Source: JAYQKL01 sp965243245 (GTDB lineage: Bacteria > Pseudomonadota > Alphaproteobacteria > RS24). Taken from it: a stretch of DNA of 64,000 bases. The notes under the pieces are model-generated. The model ran no database searches. It saw only the letters and a program-made list of their open reading frames with translations, and was not told where the DNA came from. The stretch spans positions 1,798,001 through 1,862,000 of the forward strand of contig OZ251536.1 in NCBI GenBank assembly GCA_965243245.1, in the 5' to 3' direction. The position numbers were made by a program, and so were the translations under genes. Every line of letters begins with the position of its first letter. The first letter of the stretch is position 1. Below are positions 25,190 through 34,072 of this stretch, one piece after another.

Positions 25190-26531
25190 TACGTGCCTCC
25201 TGTGATTGCGGGGTTGTAAGAAATGCCGAGAATATGTGCTTACCCGAACGGATGAAATTAATTGGATCTTTTACCTTGCCATTATGCCAGATTTCATAAT
25301 GCAAATGCGGTCCTGTACTGCGTCCGCTTGAGCCGACAGTTCCGATAACATCATGGAAGCTAACTTGTTGCCCAGGTTTAACCTTGATTGATTTCATATG
25401 CCCGTAACGCGTTGTAAGACCATTGCCATGATCAATCTCGACGATTTTACCATAGGGTCCTTTGCGCCCCGCCTTAACGACTTTGCCGGGCAGGGTGGCA
25501 TGAATTTTAGTGCCAGCTGGCGCGCCAAAGTCTAGTCCTGAATGAAAGGCAACACGTTTATTAAGGGGATCAACACGCGGGCCAAAATTACTGGTTGTTT
25601 TGTAATAGTGTACAGGTTTTGCTAAGGGTAGGTTGGCAATTGAAATATTGAGATTGGAAAGCTTTTCGAGATTATTGCCGATGCGTGTCAGTTGCTTTTT
25701 AACGGTTTCGGGAATGTTAGGGTCATCAATAGTGATGGGAATAAAAGGCCCACCTGTGCCGTTGGGGTTTTGTTTTGCAATCTGTTCAATGAAATCCTCG
25801 ACGTCACCGATATTTGTTGCTTTGATGATGGCACTGGCTTCTGTAATATTTTTATCACTACTGACTTCAAGAGCATCAAGCAATTCTTGTTGGCGCGAGA
25901 ATAAGCGTTCTATGCGTTCGCCTAAATTTCCGGTCAGGTTTTTAACATTTTTGGTTTGCTGAAGTTTTCGCCCAGAGAACTCAGACATTTCCGACAGTGT
26001 GAATTGGGCAACATTCTTAACGCCTGTTTTAACCCGGCTCTCAAAATGTAGCCCTTCATCATTACCCGCATTGGCAAGTAGTTTTGTTTTCTCTTTTTTG
26101 CGCGTCACTTTGCGCGAAGCAACCAGATATTTACCGCGCATGTCATTGAGTTGTTCTGAAATCGAAGCGTGTTTTTCAAATACTTCCGTCAACTCATTAT
26201 GTCTTGTTTCAATGGTGTTGGTGACTTCCTCAAACCAGTTCTGAGTTATTTTGTTTTTGTTTTCTACCGTTTGAAGTGATGCCTCTAATTGCTTGATATG
26301 CATTTCATATTTTGCAATGGCCTGTTTATTTTGCATCTTCTTGAAAGCAATAATTTCGTCTTCAAAAAAAATGGCAAGACCCGTGCCGATAAGCAAGAAC
26401 ACGGTAAGAAACGAAGTCACTATTGTCGCCACTTGCAGCCGCGGGGTCAGTGTAACAAATTGCACACGACCATTGCTGCGAATATATAATTCGCGCCGGG
26501 GAAAAATCTTTTTAAACCATTTTATGAGCAT
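25176..26531 (-). CDS. M23/LytM-family peptidoglycan endopeptidase, membrane-anchored
   Basis: A 451-residue protein. A cytoplasmic N-terminus with several basic residues precedes a membrane span ('VATIVTSFLTVFLLIGTGLAIFF', about 33-55). A coiled coil runs to about 260. The C-terminal LytM domain has 'HSGLDFGAPAGTKIHATLPGK' (HxxxD) and 'STGPHLHYEIWHNGK' (HxH), so all zinc ligands are present. It is expected to cleave peptide cross-links in the periplasm. Pairing of a bactofilin with a transmembrane M23 peptidase matches the LmdC-BacA and Csd1-CcmA systems that shape stalks or curved cells. The gene order is peptidase first, bactofilin second. Confidence 0.92.
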   Translation of the reverse strand: MLIKWFKKIFPRRELYIRSNGRVQFVTLTPRLQVATIVTSFLTVFLLIGTGLAIFFEDEIIAFKKMQNKQAIAKYEMHIKQLEASLQTVENKNKITQNWFEEVTNTIETRHNELTEVFEKHASISEQLNDMRGKYLVASRKVTRKKEKTKLLANAGNDEGLHFESRVKTGVKNVAQFTLSEMSEFSGRKLQQTKNVKNLTGNLGERIERLFSRQQELLDALEVSSDKNITEASAIIKATNIGDVEDFIEQIAKQNPNGTGGPFIPITIDDPNIPETVKKQLTRIGNNLEKLSNLNISIANLPLAKPVHYYKTTSNFGPRVDPLNKRVAFHSGLDFGAPAGTKIHATLPGKVVKAGRKGPYGKIVEIDHGNGLTTRYGHMKSIKVKPGQQVSFHDVIGTVGSSGRSTGPHLHYEIWHNGKVKDPINFIRSGKHIFSAFLTTPQSQEARNGSR

Positions 26532-26723
26532 TATATGTATACCCTAAGTAGAATCAGTTATTGTTTAACCTATATTGTGGTTGGTCTCAAAGTAAAAAAT
26601 ATCAAGAAAAGCAATTTTTTATTGTCTATCAAATGCTTAAAAGTAAATTTAAGGGTAAATTTGGTACAGTTTTTAAAAAAAATCAACTCCAAAAGCTGAA
26701 GTCCTAATTTTCGTGAAGCATAT

Positions 26724-27218
26724 TCAGTTTCCTTGAAGCACATTCATGACGTCTTCAATATGCGTTTTAACTTTCACTTTACGCCAAATATGGCGCAAGT
26801 TTCCGTCTTCCCCGATGAGGAAAGTCGACCGCTCTATGCCCATATATTTGCGTCCATACATATTTTTTTCAACCCAACATTCATAGGCTTCCAGCATGTC
26901 GTGCGTCTCATCACGTCCCAAAGTCTCATCACTTCCCAAAGTAATGCCTAAGTCATGTTTATCGGCAAATTTACTATGTTTTGTAAGCGAATCGGCTGAA
27001 ACACCTAATATTGCCGTATTGAGTGCTTTGAAATCCTCCAAGTGAGCGGTGAAACTTATCGCCTGTGTTGTGCATCCGGGCGTGTCATCTTTGGGGTAAA
27101 AATATAAGATAAGGTTTTGGCCTGCATAGTCTGAAAGGGTGGCCGCGCCGGTTGAACCGTCCGCATAACGGACAGGAATATTAAAATGAGGGGCTTTTTT
27201 ATTAATTTCTGGTTTCAT
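26724..27218 (-). CDS. bcp: Peroxiredoxin of the Bcp/PrxQ family
   Basis: A 164-residue thiol peroxidase. The peroxidatic Cys49 is in 'YPKDDTPGCTTQAISF'. The resolving Cys found five residues later in E. coli Bcp is Ile here, as in many alphaproteobacterial members, so a 1-Cys or other resolving mechanism is likely. 'YGRKYMGIERSTFLIGEDGN' is a family stretch. An in-frame 18-nt tandem duplication (26905-26940) lengthens a surface region ('GSDETLGRDETHD'). Confidence 0.92.
   Translation of the reverse strand: MKPEINKKAPHFNIPVRYADGSTGAATLSDYAGQNLILYFYPKDDTPGCTTQAISFTAHLEDFKALNTAILGVSADSLTKHSKFADKHDLGITLGSDETLGRDETHDMLEAYECWVEKNMYGRKYMGIERSTFLIGEDGNLRHIWRKVKVKTHIEDVMNVLQGN
26905..26940. repeat. 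18-nt tandem duplication inside bcp
   Basis: gtctcatcacgtcccaaa (26905-26922) and gtctcatcacttcccaaa (26923-26940), one mismatch. It encodes two copies of a six-residue stretch around SDETLG/RDET and keeps the frame. Confidence 0.88.
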
Positions 27219-27311
27219 GACGAATTTGTATCTCCCAATAAATTGATTTTTATAGTATTTAATGCACAGAGGGATTTATAGCAAATTTGCTGTATAATAA
27301 TAGGCGACGCG

Positions 27312-30300
27312 GTGCTTTTGAAAACACGATACTTTTTTTTTGAAATCTTAGGCATACTTGTTACGCTTTTGGTAGTGGCTTTCTTGGGTGTGAGTATCGC
27401 TTTATCTCAAGGCCCTATACCTTTGAAATATATCAATTCTATTTTGAATATCATTATCGAGAAATCTTTGAAGTTTGATGATGTGCATGTCAAGCAACTT
27501 GAATTGCTCTATGATAATGAGCGCGGCGGACTTTATATTGAAGGCGTTCAAATCGCTTTGTTTGATGGGGCGACACATTATTTGATTAATGATTTTTCAG
27601 CCAGCATAAGCATAAAAGGTCTGTTCCAGTCTTTTGTCCTCGTGCCAGAGACCTTGACAGCCAAAGACATTATTGCGGTTATCAAGCCTAAGAGAGCTCA
27701 AGGCTCTGTTGGACAACAAGTGCCTGCGCGTAACGATGATTTGCCCGCTTCGATTAATTTGATTGAAATCTGGCGCGGAATTGAAAAGACCGTTCAACTT
27801 GATGCGATATCGTATATTAAAAAATTAGATTTTCCGAATATTGCATTTAATCTCGAAGAGGCCGGCGTGGATAAGGTGTGGCAGACCTCTGACTCTTATG
27901 CCCTTTTGACGCGCTCGGATGCAGGCTTGGAATTTAAACTGAACTTGTCTTTAAGCACTCAAAAGGAAAAAAGCACGATAAGCTTTGACATGATGCAACC
28001 GCAAGGAAAAAGCGGCGAGGCAAAATTACTGATAGAAAATATTCACCCCTCAACGATTGTTTCGTTGCTGCCATCAGCGCGTTTTTTACAGCTTGCGAAT
28101 GTATCTTTAAAAGATACGCCTTTAAAAGGGGAGATTGTTTTCACGACCAACTTGGATGGAACATTTTCAAAAGGGCGGGCTGTTTTGCAACTGTCTGGCG
28201 GCGCGCTGAGGGCTCCAGAAGAAGCACTTTTGGGAGACCATGCTATTGGCGTTGCCGCGATTGATTTTGAAAAACGCACCATAAAAGTCGAACAGCTTGA
28301 TTATTTGAGCGGCGCACATGCGGGCATGTTTACAGGCGATTTCAATTTTGACACAGATAAGAATGGGTTGCTATCACGTTTGGGGGGCACGCTTTGGGCG
28401 CAAAAAATTCTTATCCGCTTTTCTGAAAATGAGGTTTTCAACCCTGATAAGCTCGACTTTGATTTTGACCTCGACCTGATTGAGGAAAGGCTAGAGATTT
28501 CAAAAATAACTCTTGAAGCCGATGGCGGTGTTGGCGAGGTTACGGGCAATCTTGTTTATGCTGACCCGGCGGTGCCATTTCATCTGACGGGGTTTATTAA
28601 AAATTTGTCGGTTTTGGGTGTGAAGAAAATTTGGCCATGCCTCATTGCGCCGAGTGTGAAAAAATGGATCAGCAAGAATATTAATGAGGGCGTCATAACC
28701 AGCGGACAGGTGGAACTCAACACATCTATTGCTGAAATACGTGACTTGAATAAAAAAATTCCTTTGCCTAACGAGGCGGTGGATTTGACTTTCACGCTTG
28801 AAAATGGCCGCTTGCGTTATCTTTCTAGAATGCCAGAAATAAAGCAAATTAAGGCGCGTATGCATTTGCGTGGCAACTCATTTGAAGCAAAAGTCGACCA
28901 CGGCGTGATTGAGCTACCTGATAGACCAATAATTAATGTCACCAATAGCCGCTTTTATGAGCCTGATTTTAATATTCATGGCAATAATGTGAATATTGAT
29001 CTGATATTAGGGGGCGAGGTGAGTGCTTTGGTTGAGTTGTTCTCGCGCCCACAAATTGAGCTTAATCTAGTCAACTTCATTGGTGATTATGCGTTTGAGG
29101 GCGAGGGGGTTGTGGGGCTTACTTTGGGTATTCCCATTTCATCGCGGGTGTCACCTCAGCAACGGCGCGACATGACGCACCTTAATGTTGGCGCAAATAT
29201 ACAAAATTTATCAATCCTTGGGGGTGTGCAGGGCTATGATGTTAAAGCCCCATTTGTCAATTTGGCTTACAGAGGTGATAAGCTGGCTGTTGAAAGTGAT
29301 GTTAGCGTCAATGGTGTGCCGATGGAGGTTTCATTGACAGAACGGTTTGTTAATTTGCGCAGGGATTTATCTAAGGTTTCCGTTTGGGCTGAGTTAAGCG
29401 AATATGATTTTGCCAATTTGAAAATCGAGAGCATGGCTAAAAGAATGCGGGGACGTTTACCCATACAACTTGAGCTGACGCGCGATAGAGATGGTCAAAT
29501 TGACCTTAATCTCAAGGCTGATATGAAAACGGCAGATGTAAGATTATCACCGCTGGCTTATGCAAAAAAAAACGGGCAACCAGCTGATTTGAGCCTTCAT
29601 GCCAAGCTCATCGGCGACAGCCTGCCCGCCTCATACTCGATTGAAAGCCTAAAAGTGGTTATGCAAGACAAGAATGTTTTGCTGGTGGCTATAGCGGCAT
29701 TTAAAGACGGGGTTTTGGAGGCATTTTCACTGCCGTCGATAAATTTGGACGACAAGGGGAGTGTGCAGATTTCACTCAGTCGTTTTGAAGAAAAACGCCG
29801 TTTATCTTTTACGGGGTCGTATTTCGACATGTCTTATTTCACCAAGAGGCATGATTTTGGGATGCCTGTCTTTGATGAGGCGAACCCATTTTTTACTTCT
29901 GATGATTTTAATTTGCAAAAAAAGATGAGTGCAAACAAAGACACTTTGATTAATTTCAACCAGATGCTTGGCAAGGATTTGGAAGTGAATGTTGATATTG
30001 CCCATTTGCAAGCCAATAATGGTGTGTATTTAACGGATTTTAAGGTTGAGGGGGCGTTGCGTGACGGATTGTTTGAAAATATAGATATTAAGGGGCATTT
30101 TCAAGATGACAATTTACTGTCTTTTGGTCTGCACCGTGAGAATGAAGAAAAACGCGTTTACAGCATGGTTTTGAACAAAGCTGATAATTTTCTCAAAGCT
30201 CTTGGGTCGCGCAATGTTCGCGGCGGTGAGTTGGTGTGGTCGGGTCAGTTGACGAATGAGCCTAATAAGGGACGTGGGCAGCTATATGTTTCACAGTTCA

Positions 30301-30761
30301 GTATTCCTGAATTGACCACGCTTGCAAAAATTCTCACCCTTGGGTCATTGAAGGGCATATCGGACACCATCCAAAATGACGGCCTTTATGTTCGCTCAGC
30401 CGAGTTGGAATATCTTCACAAAGATAGTCTCTTTGAAATTAAATCATTAGTCGCCAATGGCCCGGCACTTGGCATCACAATGAAGGGCATTATTGACCGC
30501 GCCGATGATAGGCTCTATTTGGATGGCACGCTCGTGCCTGCCTATTCGCTTAATTCGTTGCTTGGAAGAATCCCGCTACTTGGATATTTGTTCACCGGCG
30601 GCAAGGGCGGCGGCTTGCTAGGGCTATCTTATAAGGTTGCGGGCAGTGCTGATAATCCTGAAATTACAGTGAACCCATTATCACTTTTTACACCGGGGTT
30701 TATTAGAAATATTTTCAGTGTGAGTATCTTTGGCCCGTCAAAACCGAAAATTAATTACTAA
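27312..30761 (+). CDS. AsmA/YhdP-like envelope protein (DUF3971 + AsmA-like C-terminal)
   Basis: A 1149-residue protein with one N-terminal membrane anchor ('FFEILGILVTLLVVAFLGVSIAL'). A long beta-rich periplasmic part follows. The end has the family pattern 'LAKILTLGSLKGISDTIQNDGL', 'NGPALGITMKGIIDRADDRLYLDGTLVPAYSLNSLLGRIPLLGYLFTGG' and 'VNPLSLFTPGFIRNIF'. Relatives (YhdP, TamB, AsmA) are proposed to bridge the periplasm and carry phospholipids to the outer membrane. GTG start at 27312; a TATAAT at 27293-27298 lies just upstream, though I see no good -35. It is divergent from bcp and convergent with tyrS (6 nt between the ends). Confidence 0.88.
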   Translation: MLLKTRYFFFEILGILVTLLVVAFLGVSIALSQGPIPLKYINSILNIIIEKSLKFDDVHVKQLELLYDNERGGLYIEGVQIALFDGATHYLINDFSASISIKGLFQSFVLVPETLTAKDIIAVIKPKRAQGSVGQQVPARNDDLPASINLIEIWRGIEKTVQLDAISYIKKLDFPNIAFNLEEAGVDKVWQTSDSYALLTRSDAGLEFKLNLSLSTQKEKSTISFDMMQPQGKSGEAKLLIENIHPSTIVSLLPSARFLQLANVSLKDTPLKGEIVFTTNLDGTFSKGRAVLQLSGGALRAPEEALLGDHAIGVAAIDFEKRTIKVEQLDYLSGAHAGMFTGDFNFDTDKNGLLSRLGGTLWAQKILIRFSENEVFNPDKLDFDFDLDLIEERLEISKITLEADGGVGEVTGNLVYADPAVPFHLTGFIKNLSVLGVKKIWPCLIAPSVKKWISKNINEGVITSGQVELNTSIAEIRDLNKKIPLPNEAVDLTFTLENGRLRYLSRMPEIKQIKARMHLRGNSFEAKVDHGVIELPDRPIINVTNSRFYEPDFNIHGNNVNIDLILGGEVSALVELFSRPQIELNLVNFIGDYAFEGEGVVGLTLGIPISSRVSPQQRRDMTHLNVGANIQNLSILGGVQGYDVKAPFVNLAYRGDKLAVESDVSVNGVPMEVSLTERFVNLRRDLSKVSVWAELSEYDFANLKIESMAKRMRGRLPIQLELTRDRDGQIDLNLKADMKTADVRLSPLAYAKKNGQPADLSLHAKLIGDSLPASYSIESLKVVMQDKNVLLVAIAAFKDGVLEAFSLPSINLDDKGSVQISLSRFEEKRRLSFTGSYFDMSYFTKRHDFGMPVFDEANPFFTSDDFNLQKKMSANKDTLINFNQMLGKDLEVNVDIAHLQANNGVYLTDFKVEGALRDGLFENIDIKGHFQDDNLLSFGLHRENEEKRVYSMVLNKADNFLKALGSRNVRGGELVWSGQLTNEPNKGRGQLYVSQFSIPELTTLAKILTLGSLKGISDTIQNDGLYVRSAELEYLHKDSLFEIKSLVANGPALGITMKGIIDRADDRLYLDGTLVPAYSLNSLLGRIPLLGYLFTGGKGGGLLGLSYKVAGSADNPEITVNPLSLFTPGFIRNIFSVSIFGPSKPKINY

Positions 30762-30767
30762 AAGAGG

Positions 30768-32030
30768 CTATACAAGTTTCAACAAGACATGTTTCTTTTT
30801 ACCAAATGATAATTTTACCATGTTATTTTGCACATCATGCGGGCTGATTTGATAGTTAATATCTGAAATAGGCTTATCATTCAGCTTGGCGCCGCCGCCT
30901 TGAATTAATCTGCGCGCTTCACCATTTGACTTTGACAAACCCGCCAGCCTAAACGCTTCGACTAGTCCTAGACCTTGCGCCATGTGGCTTGCTAAGACGT
31001 CTACACTTGGCAGACTACCGCTTGTGCCACCTGCCTCAAAAGTCACACGGGCGGTTTCTTGAGCTTTTTTTGCCGCCGCGCGACCATGTATAAGGGCCGT
31101 GGCCTCGGTTGCTAAAACCTTCTTGGCATCGTTTAAGTCAGCCCCTTCAAGGGCCGACAATCGAGTGATTTCAGCCGGCGGCAACTCGGTGAATAAATTT
31201 AAAAAACGCCCAACATCCGAATCTTCCGTATTGCGCCAATATTGCCAATAGTCCCAAACAGATAACATAGAATCATCCAGCCAAACAGCCCCTTGCGCAC
31301 TCTTACCCATTTTGGTTCCCGAGGATGTTGTCAATAACGGGGTCGTTAAACCATAAAGCTGGCTCTTATCTGTATGGCGATTTGTGCGGCGTCCAAGTTC
31401 GATACCATTCACAATGTTGCCCCACTGGTCCGAGCCACCCATTTGAAGCGTACAGCCATAACGCCTGTTAAGCTCTACGAAGTCATAGGCTTGCAAAATC
31501 ATATAGTTGAATTCTAAAAAAGACAGCGGTTGCTCTCGGTCAAGGCGCAGTTTGACCGAGTCAAAACTCAACATTCGGTTGACCGAGAAATGACGCCCAT
31601 AATCACGCAGAAACTCAATATAATTTAGCTTTGCAAGCCAGTCATCATTATCAACCATAATGGCGCCAGATGGCTCATCATTAAAGTCGAGTAGCTTTTC
31701 AAAAACTTTTCTAATACCGCGTTTGTTTTTATTGAGTTGCTTTTGGTCAACTAATTTGCGGCTTTCATCCTTGCCCGATGGGTCGCCAACTTTCGTTGTG
31801 CCACCGCCGATTAAAACAATCGGTCTATGTCCCGCCTGTTGTAGCTTGCGTAGCATCATAATAGAAATCAAATTTCCGACATGAAGACTAGAAGCCGTGC
31901 AGTCATAGCCAATATAAGCGGTTATCATGCCCCCCGCGGCGGCTTCGTCAAGCCCCGCTTCATCCGAACATTGCTGGATAAACCCGCGCCGCGCTAAAAG
32001 CTTTAAAAAAGATGATTTGTAATTTGTCAT
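30768..32030 (-). CDS. tyrS: Tyrosyl-tRNA synthetase
   Basis: About 420 residues, class Ic synthetase. The HIGH-like motif is 'DCTASSLHVGNLISIMML'. The KMSKS-like motif is 'TKMGKSAQGAVWLDD'. The tyrosine-binding region is 'YMILQAYDFVELNRRYGCTLQMGGSDQWGN'. The C-terminal S4-like RNA-binding domain is 'AFRLAGLSKSNGEARRLIQGGGAKLN'. The ATG at 32028-32030 ('MTNYKSSFLKLLARRGFIQQC') gives the usual N-terminus. An upstream ATG at 32064-32066 would overlap anmK. It diverges from anmK with only 12 nt between the start codons. Confidence 0.95.
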   Translation of the reverse strand: MTNYKSSFLKLLARRGFIQQCSDEAGLDEAAAGGMITAYIGYDCTASSLHVGNLISIMMLRKLQQAGHRPIVLIGGGTTKVGDPSGKDESRKLVDQKQLNKNKRGIRKVFEKLLDFNDEPSGAIMVDNDDWLAKLNYIEFLRDYGRHFSVNRMLSFDSVKLRLDREQPLSFLEFNYMILQAYDFVELNRRYGCTLQMGGSDQWGNIVNGIELGRRTNRHTDKSQLYGLTTPLLTTSSGTKMGKSAQGAVWLDDSMLSVWDYWQYWRNTEDSDVGRFLNLFTELPPAEITRLSALEGADLNDAKKVLATEATALIHGRAAAKKAQETARVTFEAGGTSGSLPSVDVLASHMAQGLGLVEAFRLAGLSKSNGEARRLIQGGGAKLNDKPISDINYQISPHDVQNNMVKLSFGKKKHVLLKLV

Positions 32031-32042
32031 AGAGGCAGGGTT

Positions 32043-33182
32043 ATGCCAAGAATGACGCAAGGTCAATATATGGATAAAAATTTTGTGGCATTAGGATTAA
32101 TGAGCGGCACATCTTTGGATGGCATTGATGTTGCTTTGCTTGAAACAGATGGTGAAAATAAGCTCGTTTTTGGACCTCACCAAACTTTTTCACATAGTCA
32201 GGAAGCGCAAGATAAGCTCGTTCATGCGTTGGATTTAGCACCTTTATGGCAGGCGGGTCAAAAAATGCCTGAAGGCATTGTCCAAGCTGAACAACTTATT
32301 ACTCAAACACATCTTCATGCTGTTGCAAATTTCATTGTGGCGCACGGGCTTGAGCTGAACGCCATTGATGTTGTCGGATTTCATGGGCAGACAATTTTGC
32401 ATGACCCTGAGGCAGGGCGGAGTGTTCAGATAGGCGATGGTGCGGCTTTGGCAGCTGGGCTGGGGGTTAAGGTGGTTAATCAGTTCCGACTTGCGGATCT
32501 TGCCGCAGGTGGACAGGGGGCACCTTTGTCGCCTTTATATCATGCGGCTTTGGCGGGTCAAACGGGGGCTGATTTACCGCTTGGCGTTGTAAATCTTGGC
32601 GGGGTCGGTAATGTTACTTTTATCGGGCAAGAGGGCGAAATTCTAGGGTTTGATACGGGGCCGGGCAATGCGCTGATAAATGATTGGATGGCTGAAAAAA
32701 CCGGTCATTCATTTGATGAAAATGGCGCATTAGCGGCGCAAGGCGTCGTTGATACAATGGCTTTGCGGGCTTTGTTGGCGCATCCTTATTTTCTTGTCGC
32801 GCCGCCTAAATCGCTTGACCGCAATAGCTTTTCTTTAGCGGCGTGCGCAGAGCTTTTGCCTGCTGATGGCGCGGCAACTTTGACGGCTTTTTCGGCTTTG
32901 GCGGTGGCTTGTGCGATACCTTATTTGCCAGAATTGCCCAAGCACTGGATTGTTTGTGGCGGCGGGCGGCATAATCGTGTTTTAATGGAAGCCCTGAGTG
33001 AAGCCGTGGGCGTGCCTGTGCAGACAGCAGAAGCGGCGGCTTGGCCGGGCGATGAGTTAGAAGCACAAGCCTTTGCGTGGCTTGGCGTGCGGAGCCTTTT
33101 AAATCTCCCCTTGAGTTTACCCCAAACCACAGGTTGCACGGCACCGACAACAGGCGGTATCGTGCATGAGGCAATGGGTTAA
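32043..33182 (+). CDS. anmK: Anhydro-N-acetylmuramic acid kinase
   Basis: A 379-residue ASKHA-fold kinase of peptidoglycan recycling that turns 1,6-anhydroMurNAc into MurNAc-6-phosphate. Motifs: 'GLMSGTSLDGIDVALLETDG', 'DVVGFHGQTILHDP', 'GVVNLGGVGNVTFI', 'GFDTGPGNALINDWM', 'KSLDRNSFS' and 'WIVCGGGRHNRVL'. ATG 32043 has GAGG 7 nt upstream. ATG 32070 (MDKNFVALGL), preceded by AAGG, is also reasonable. The stop TAA is inside the first unit of a tandem array. Confidence 0.93.
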   Translation: MPRMTQGQYMDKNFVALGLMSGTSLDGIDVALLETDGENKLVFGPHQTFSHSQEAQDKLVHALDLAPLWQAGQKMPEGIVQAEQLITQTHLHAVANFIVAHGLELNAIDVVGFHGQTILHDPEAGRSVQIGDGAALAAGLGVKVVNQFRLADLAAGGQGAPLSPLYHAALAGQTGADLPLGVVNLGGVGNVTFIGQEGEILGFDTGPGNALINDWMAEKTGHSFDENGALAAQGVVDTMALRALLAHPYFLVAPPKSLDRNSFSLAACAELLPADGAATLTAFSALAVACAIPYLPELPKHWIVCGGGRHNRVLMEALSEAVGVPVQTAEAAAWPGDELEAQAFAWLGVRSLLNLPLSLPQTTGCTAPTTGGIVHEAMG

Positions 33183-33220
33183 TGGGTTGGGGTTAATGGG
33201 TTAGGGTTAATGGGTTAATT
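33173..33220. repeat. 14-nt tandem array holding the stop codons of anmK and the convergent hydrolase
   Basis: Units of aatgggttRgggtt at 33181-33194 and 33195-33208, with partial copies on each side. TTAA recurs at 33179, 33193, 33207 and 33215. The anmK TAA is 33180-33182. The hydrolase TAA on the other strand is the complement of 33215-33217. Confidence 0.9.
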
Positions 33221-33862
33221 TTTTGCTTCCAAGCGAGTATCAAGATAATCATTGACTGAACGGTTCAGTGTATCCATTTGGTCTTTGTAAAAATGATTAG
33301 CCCCATTAATATTATTATAAGCAATATTAATGCCTTTTTGCGCTTGAAGCCGTTCTACCATTTTGTGAACATCGTCTTGATGGACGATTTTGTCTTCATC
33401 GCCATGGGTTATCAAACCGGAAGTTGGGCAGGGTGCTAAAAATGAAAAATCATATAAATTGGCAGGGGGTGATATTGAGATGAAGCCTGAAATTTCAGGC
33501 CGCCGCATCAGCAATTGCATGCCAATCCATGCACCAAAAGAATAGCCTGCAATCCAGCATTGGTGCGCATCAGGATTAAAACTTTGTAGCCAGTCGAGTG
33601 CCGTTGCGGCATCGGCAAGCTCGCCGATACCATGGTCAAATGTGCCTTGGGAGCGTCCAACGCCGCGAAAATTAAAGCGCAATACCGTAAAGTCACGATT
33701 TAGAAAAGTTTGGTAAAGTTGATAAGTAACCGGATTGTTCATATTCCCACCCAGTTGCGGCAAGGGATGAAGTATCATGGCAATCGATGTGCCTTTTTTC
33801 GGCTGTTGCATATAGCGCCCTTCAAGGCGCCCATCTGGACCATTAAAGATGATTTCTGGCAT
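33215..33862 (-). CDS. Alpha/beta hydrolase, small
   Basis: A 215-residue serine hydrolase of the dienelactone-hydrolase-like or YheT/CocE-like short group. Oxyanion region 'MILHPLPQLGGNMNNPV'. 'VLRFNFRGVGRSQGTFDHG' precedes the nucleophile elbow 'IAGYSFGAWIGMQL' (Gly-x-Ser-x-Gly). Acid 'ITHGDEDKIVHQDDV' and catalytic His 'NGANHFYKDQMD'. No signal peptide, so cytoplasmic. The substrate is unknown. The gene converges on anmK; the spacer is a tandem array. Confidence 0.85.
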   Translation of the reverse strand: MPEIIFNGPDGRLEGRYMQQPKKGTSIAMILHPLPQLGGNMNNPVTYQLYQTFLNRDFTVLRFNFRGVGRSQGTFDHGIGELADAATALDWLQSFNPDAHQCWIAGYSFGAWIGMQLLMRRPEISGFISISPPANLYDFSFLAPCPTSGLITHGDEDKIVHQDDVHKMVERLQAQKGINIAYNNINGANHFYKDQMDTLNRSVNDYLDTRLEAKN

Positions 33863-33903
33863 TTAGCATTCTCTCTTACTATTTTATATGCATTGAGTAT
33901 GGA

Positions 33904-33933
33904 GGGGCATATAGGGGCATATAGAGGCATATA
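33904..33933. repeat. 10-nt tandem repeat upstream of the iscR promoter
   Basis: ggggcatata at 33904 and 33914, and gaggcatata at 33924. It lies immediately upstream of the IscR box. Confidence 0.8.
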
Positions 33934-33944
33934 GAGTATGTTCT

Positions 33945-33971
33945 ATACTTGACTATTATAGTCAGGATTAT
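33945..33971 (+). promoter_or_regulatory. IscR box (type 1-like operator) of the suf operon
   Basis: ATACTTGACTATTATAGTCAGG matches the type 1 IscR consensus ATASYYGACTRWWWYAGTCRRS at every position, followed by ATTAT in place of TAT. The two half sites GACT and AGTC are intact. It covers the -35 element of the promoter directly upstream of iscR, so Fe-S-loaded IscR would block RNA polymerase. Confidence 0.75.
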
Positions 33972-33977
33972 TATATC
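33949..33977 (+). promoter_or_regulatory. Sigma-70-type promoter of iscR-suf
   Basis: TTGACT (33949-33954), 17-nt spacer, TATATC (33972-33977). The leader to the iscR ATG is about 90 nt. The promoter overlaps the IscR box. Confidence 0.7.
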
Positions 33978-34072
33978 CAAGGTAAGACCTTGCAAGCAAA
34001 TGAGACTTCATAGCACATAATAGAGGGTGTATTGCAAGCTTTTTATAAAAAACCTAATGAGAACAATAGTTT

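Noticed and set aside
26724..27218. Bcp as defective because the resolving Cys is absent
   Set aside because: Many alphaproteobacterial members lack it; the peroxidatic Cys motif is intact.
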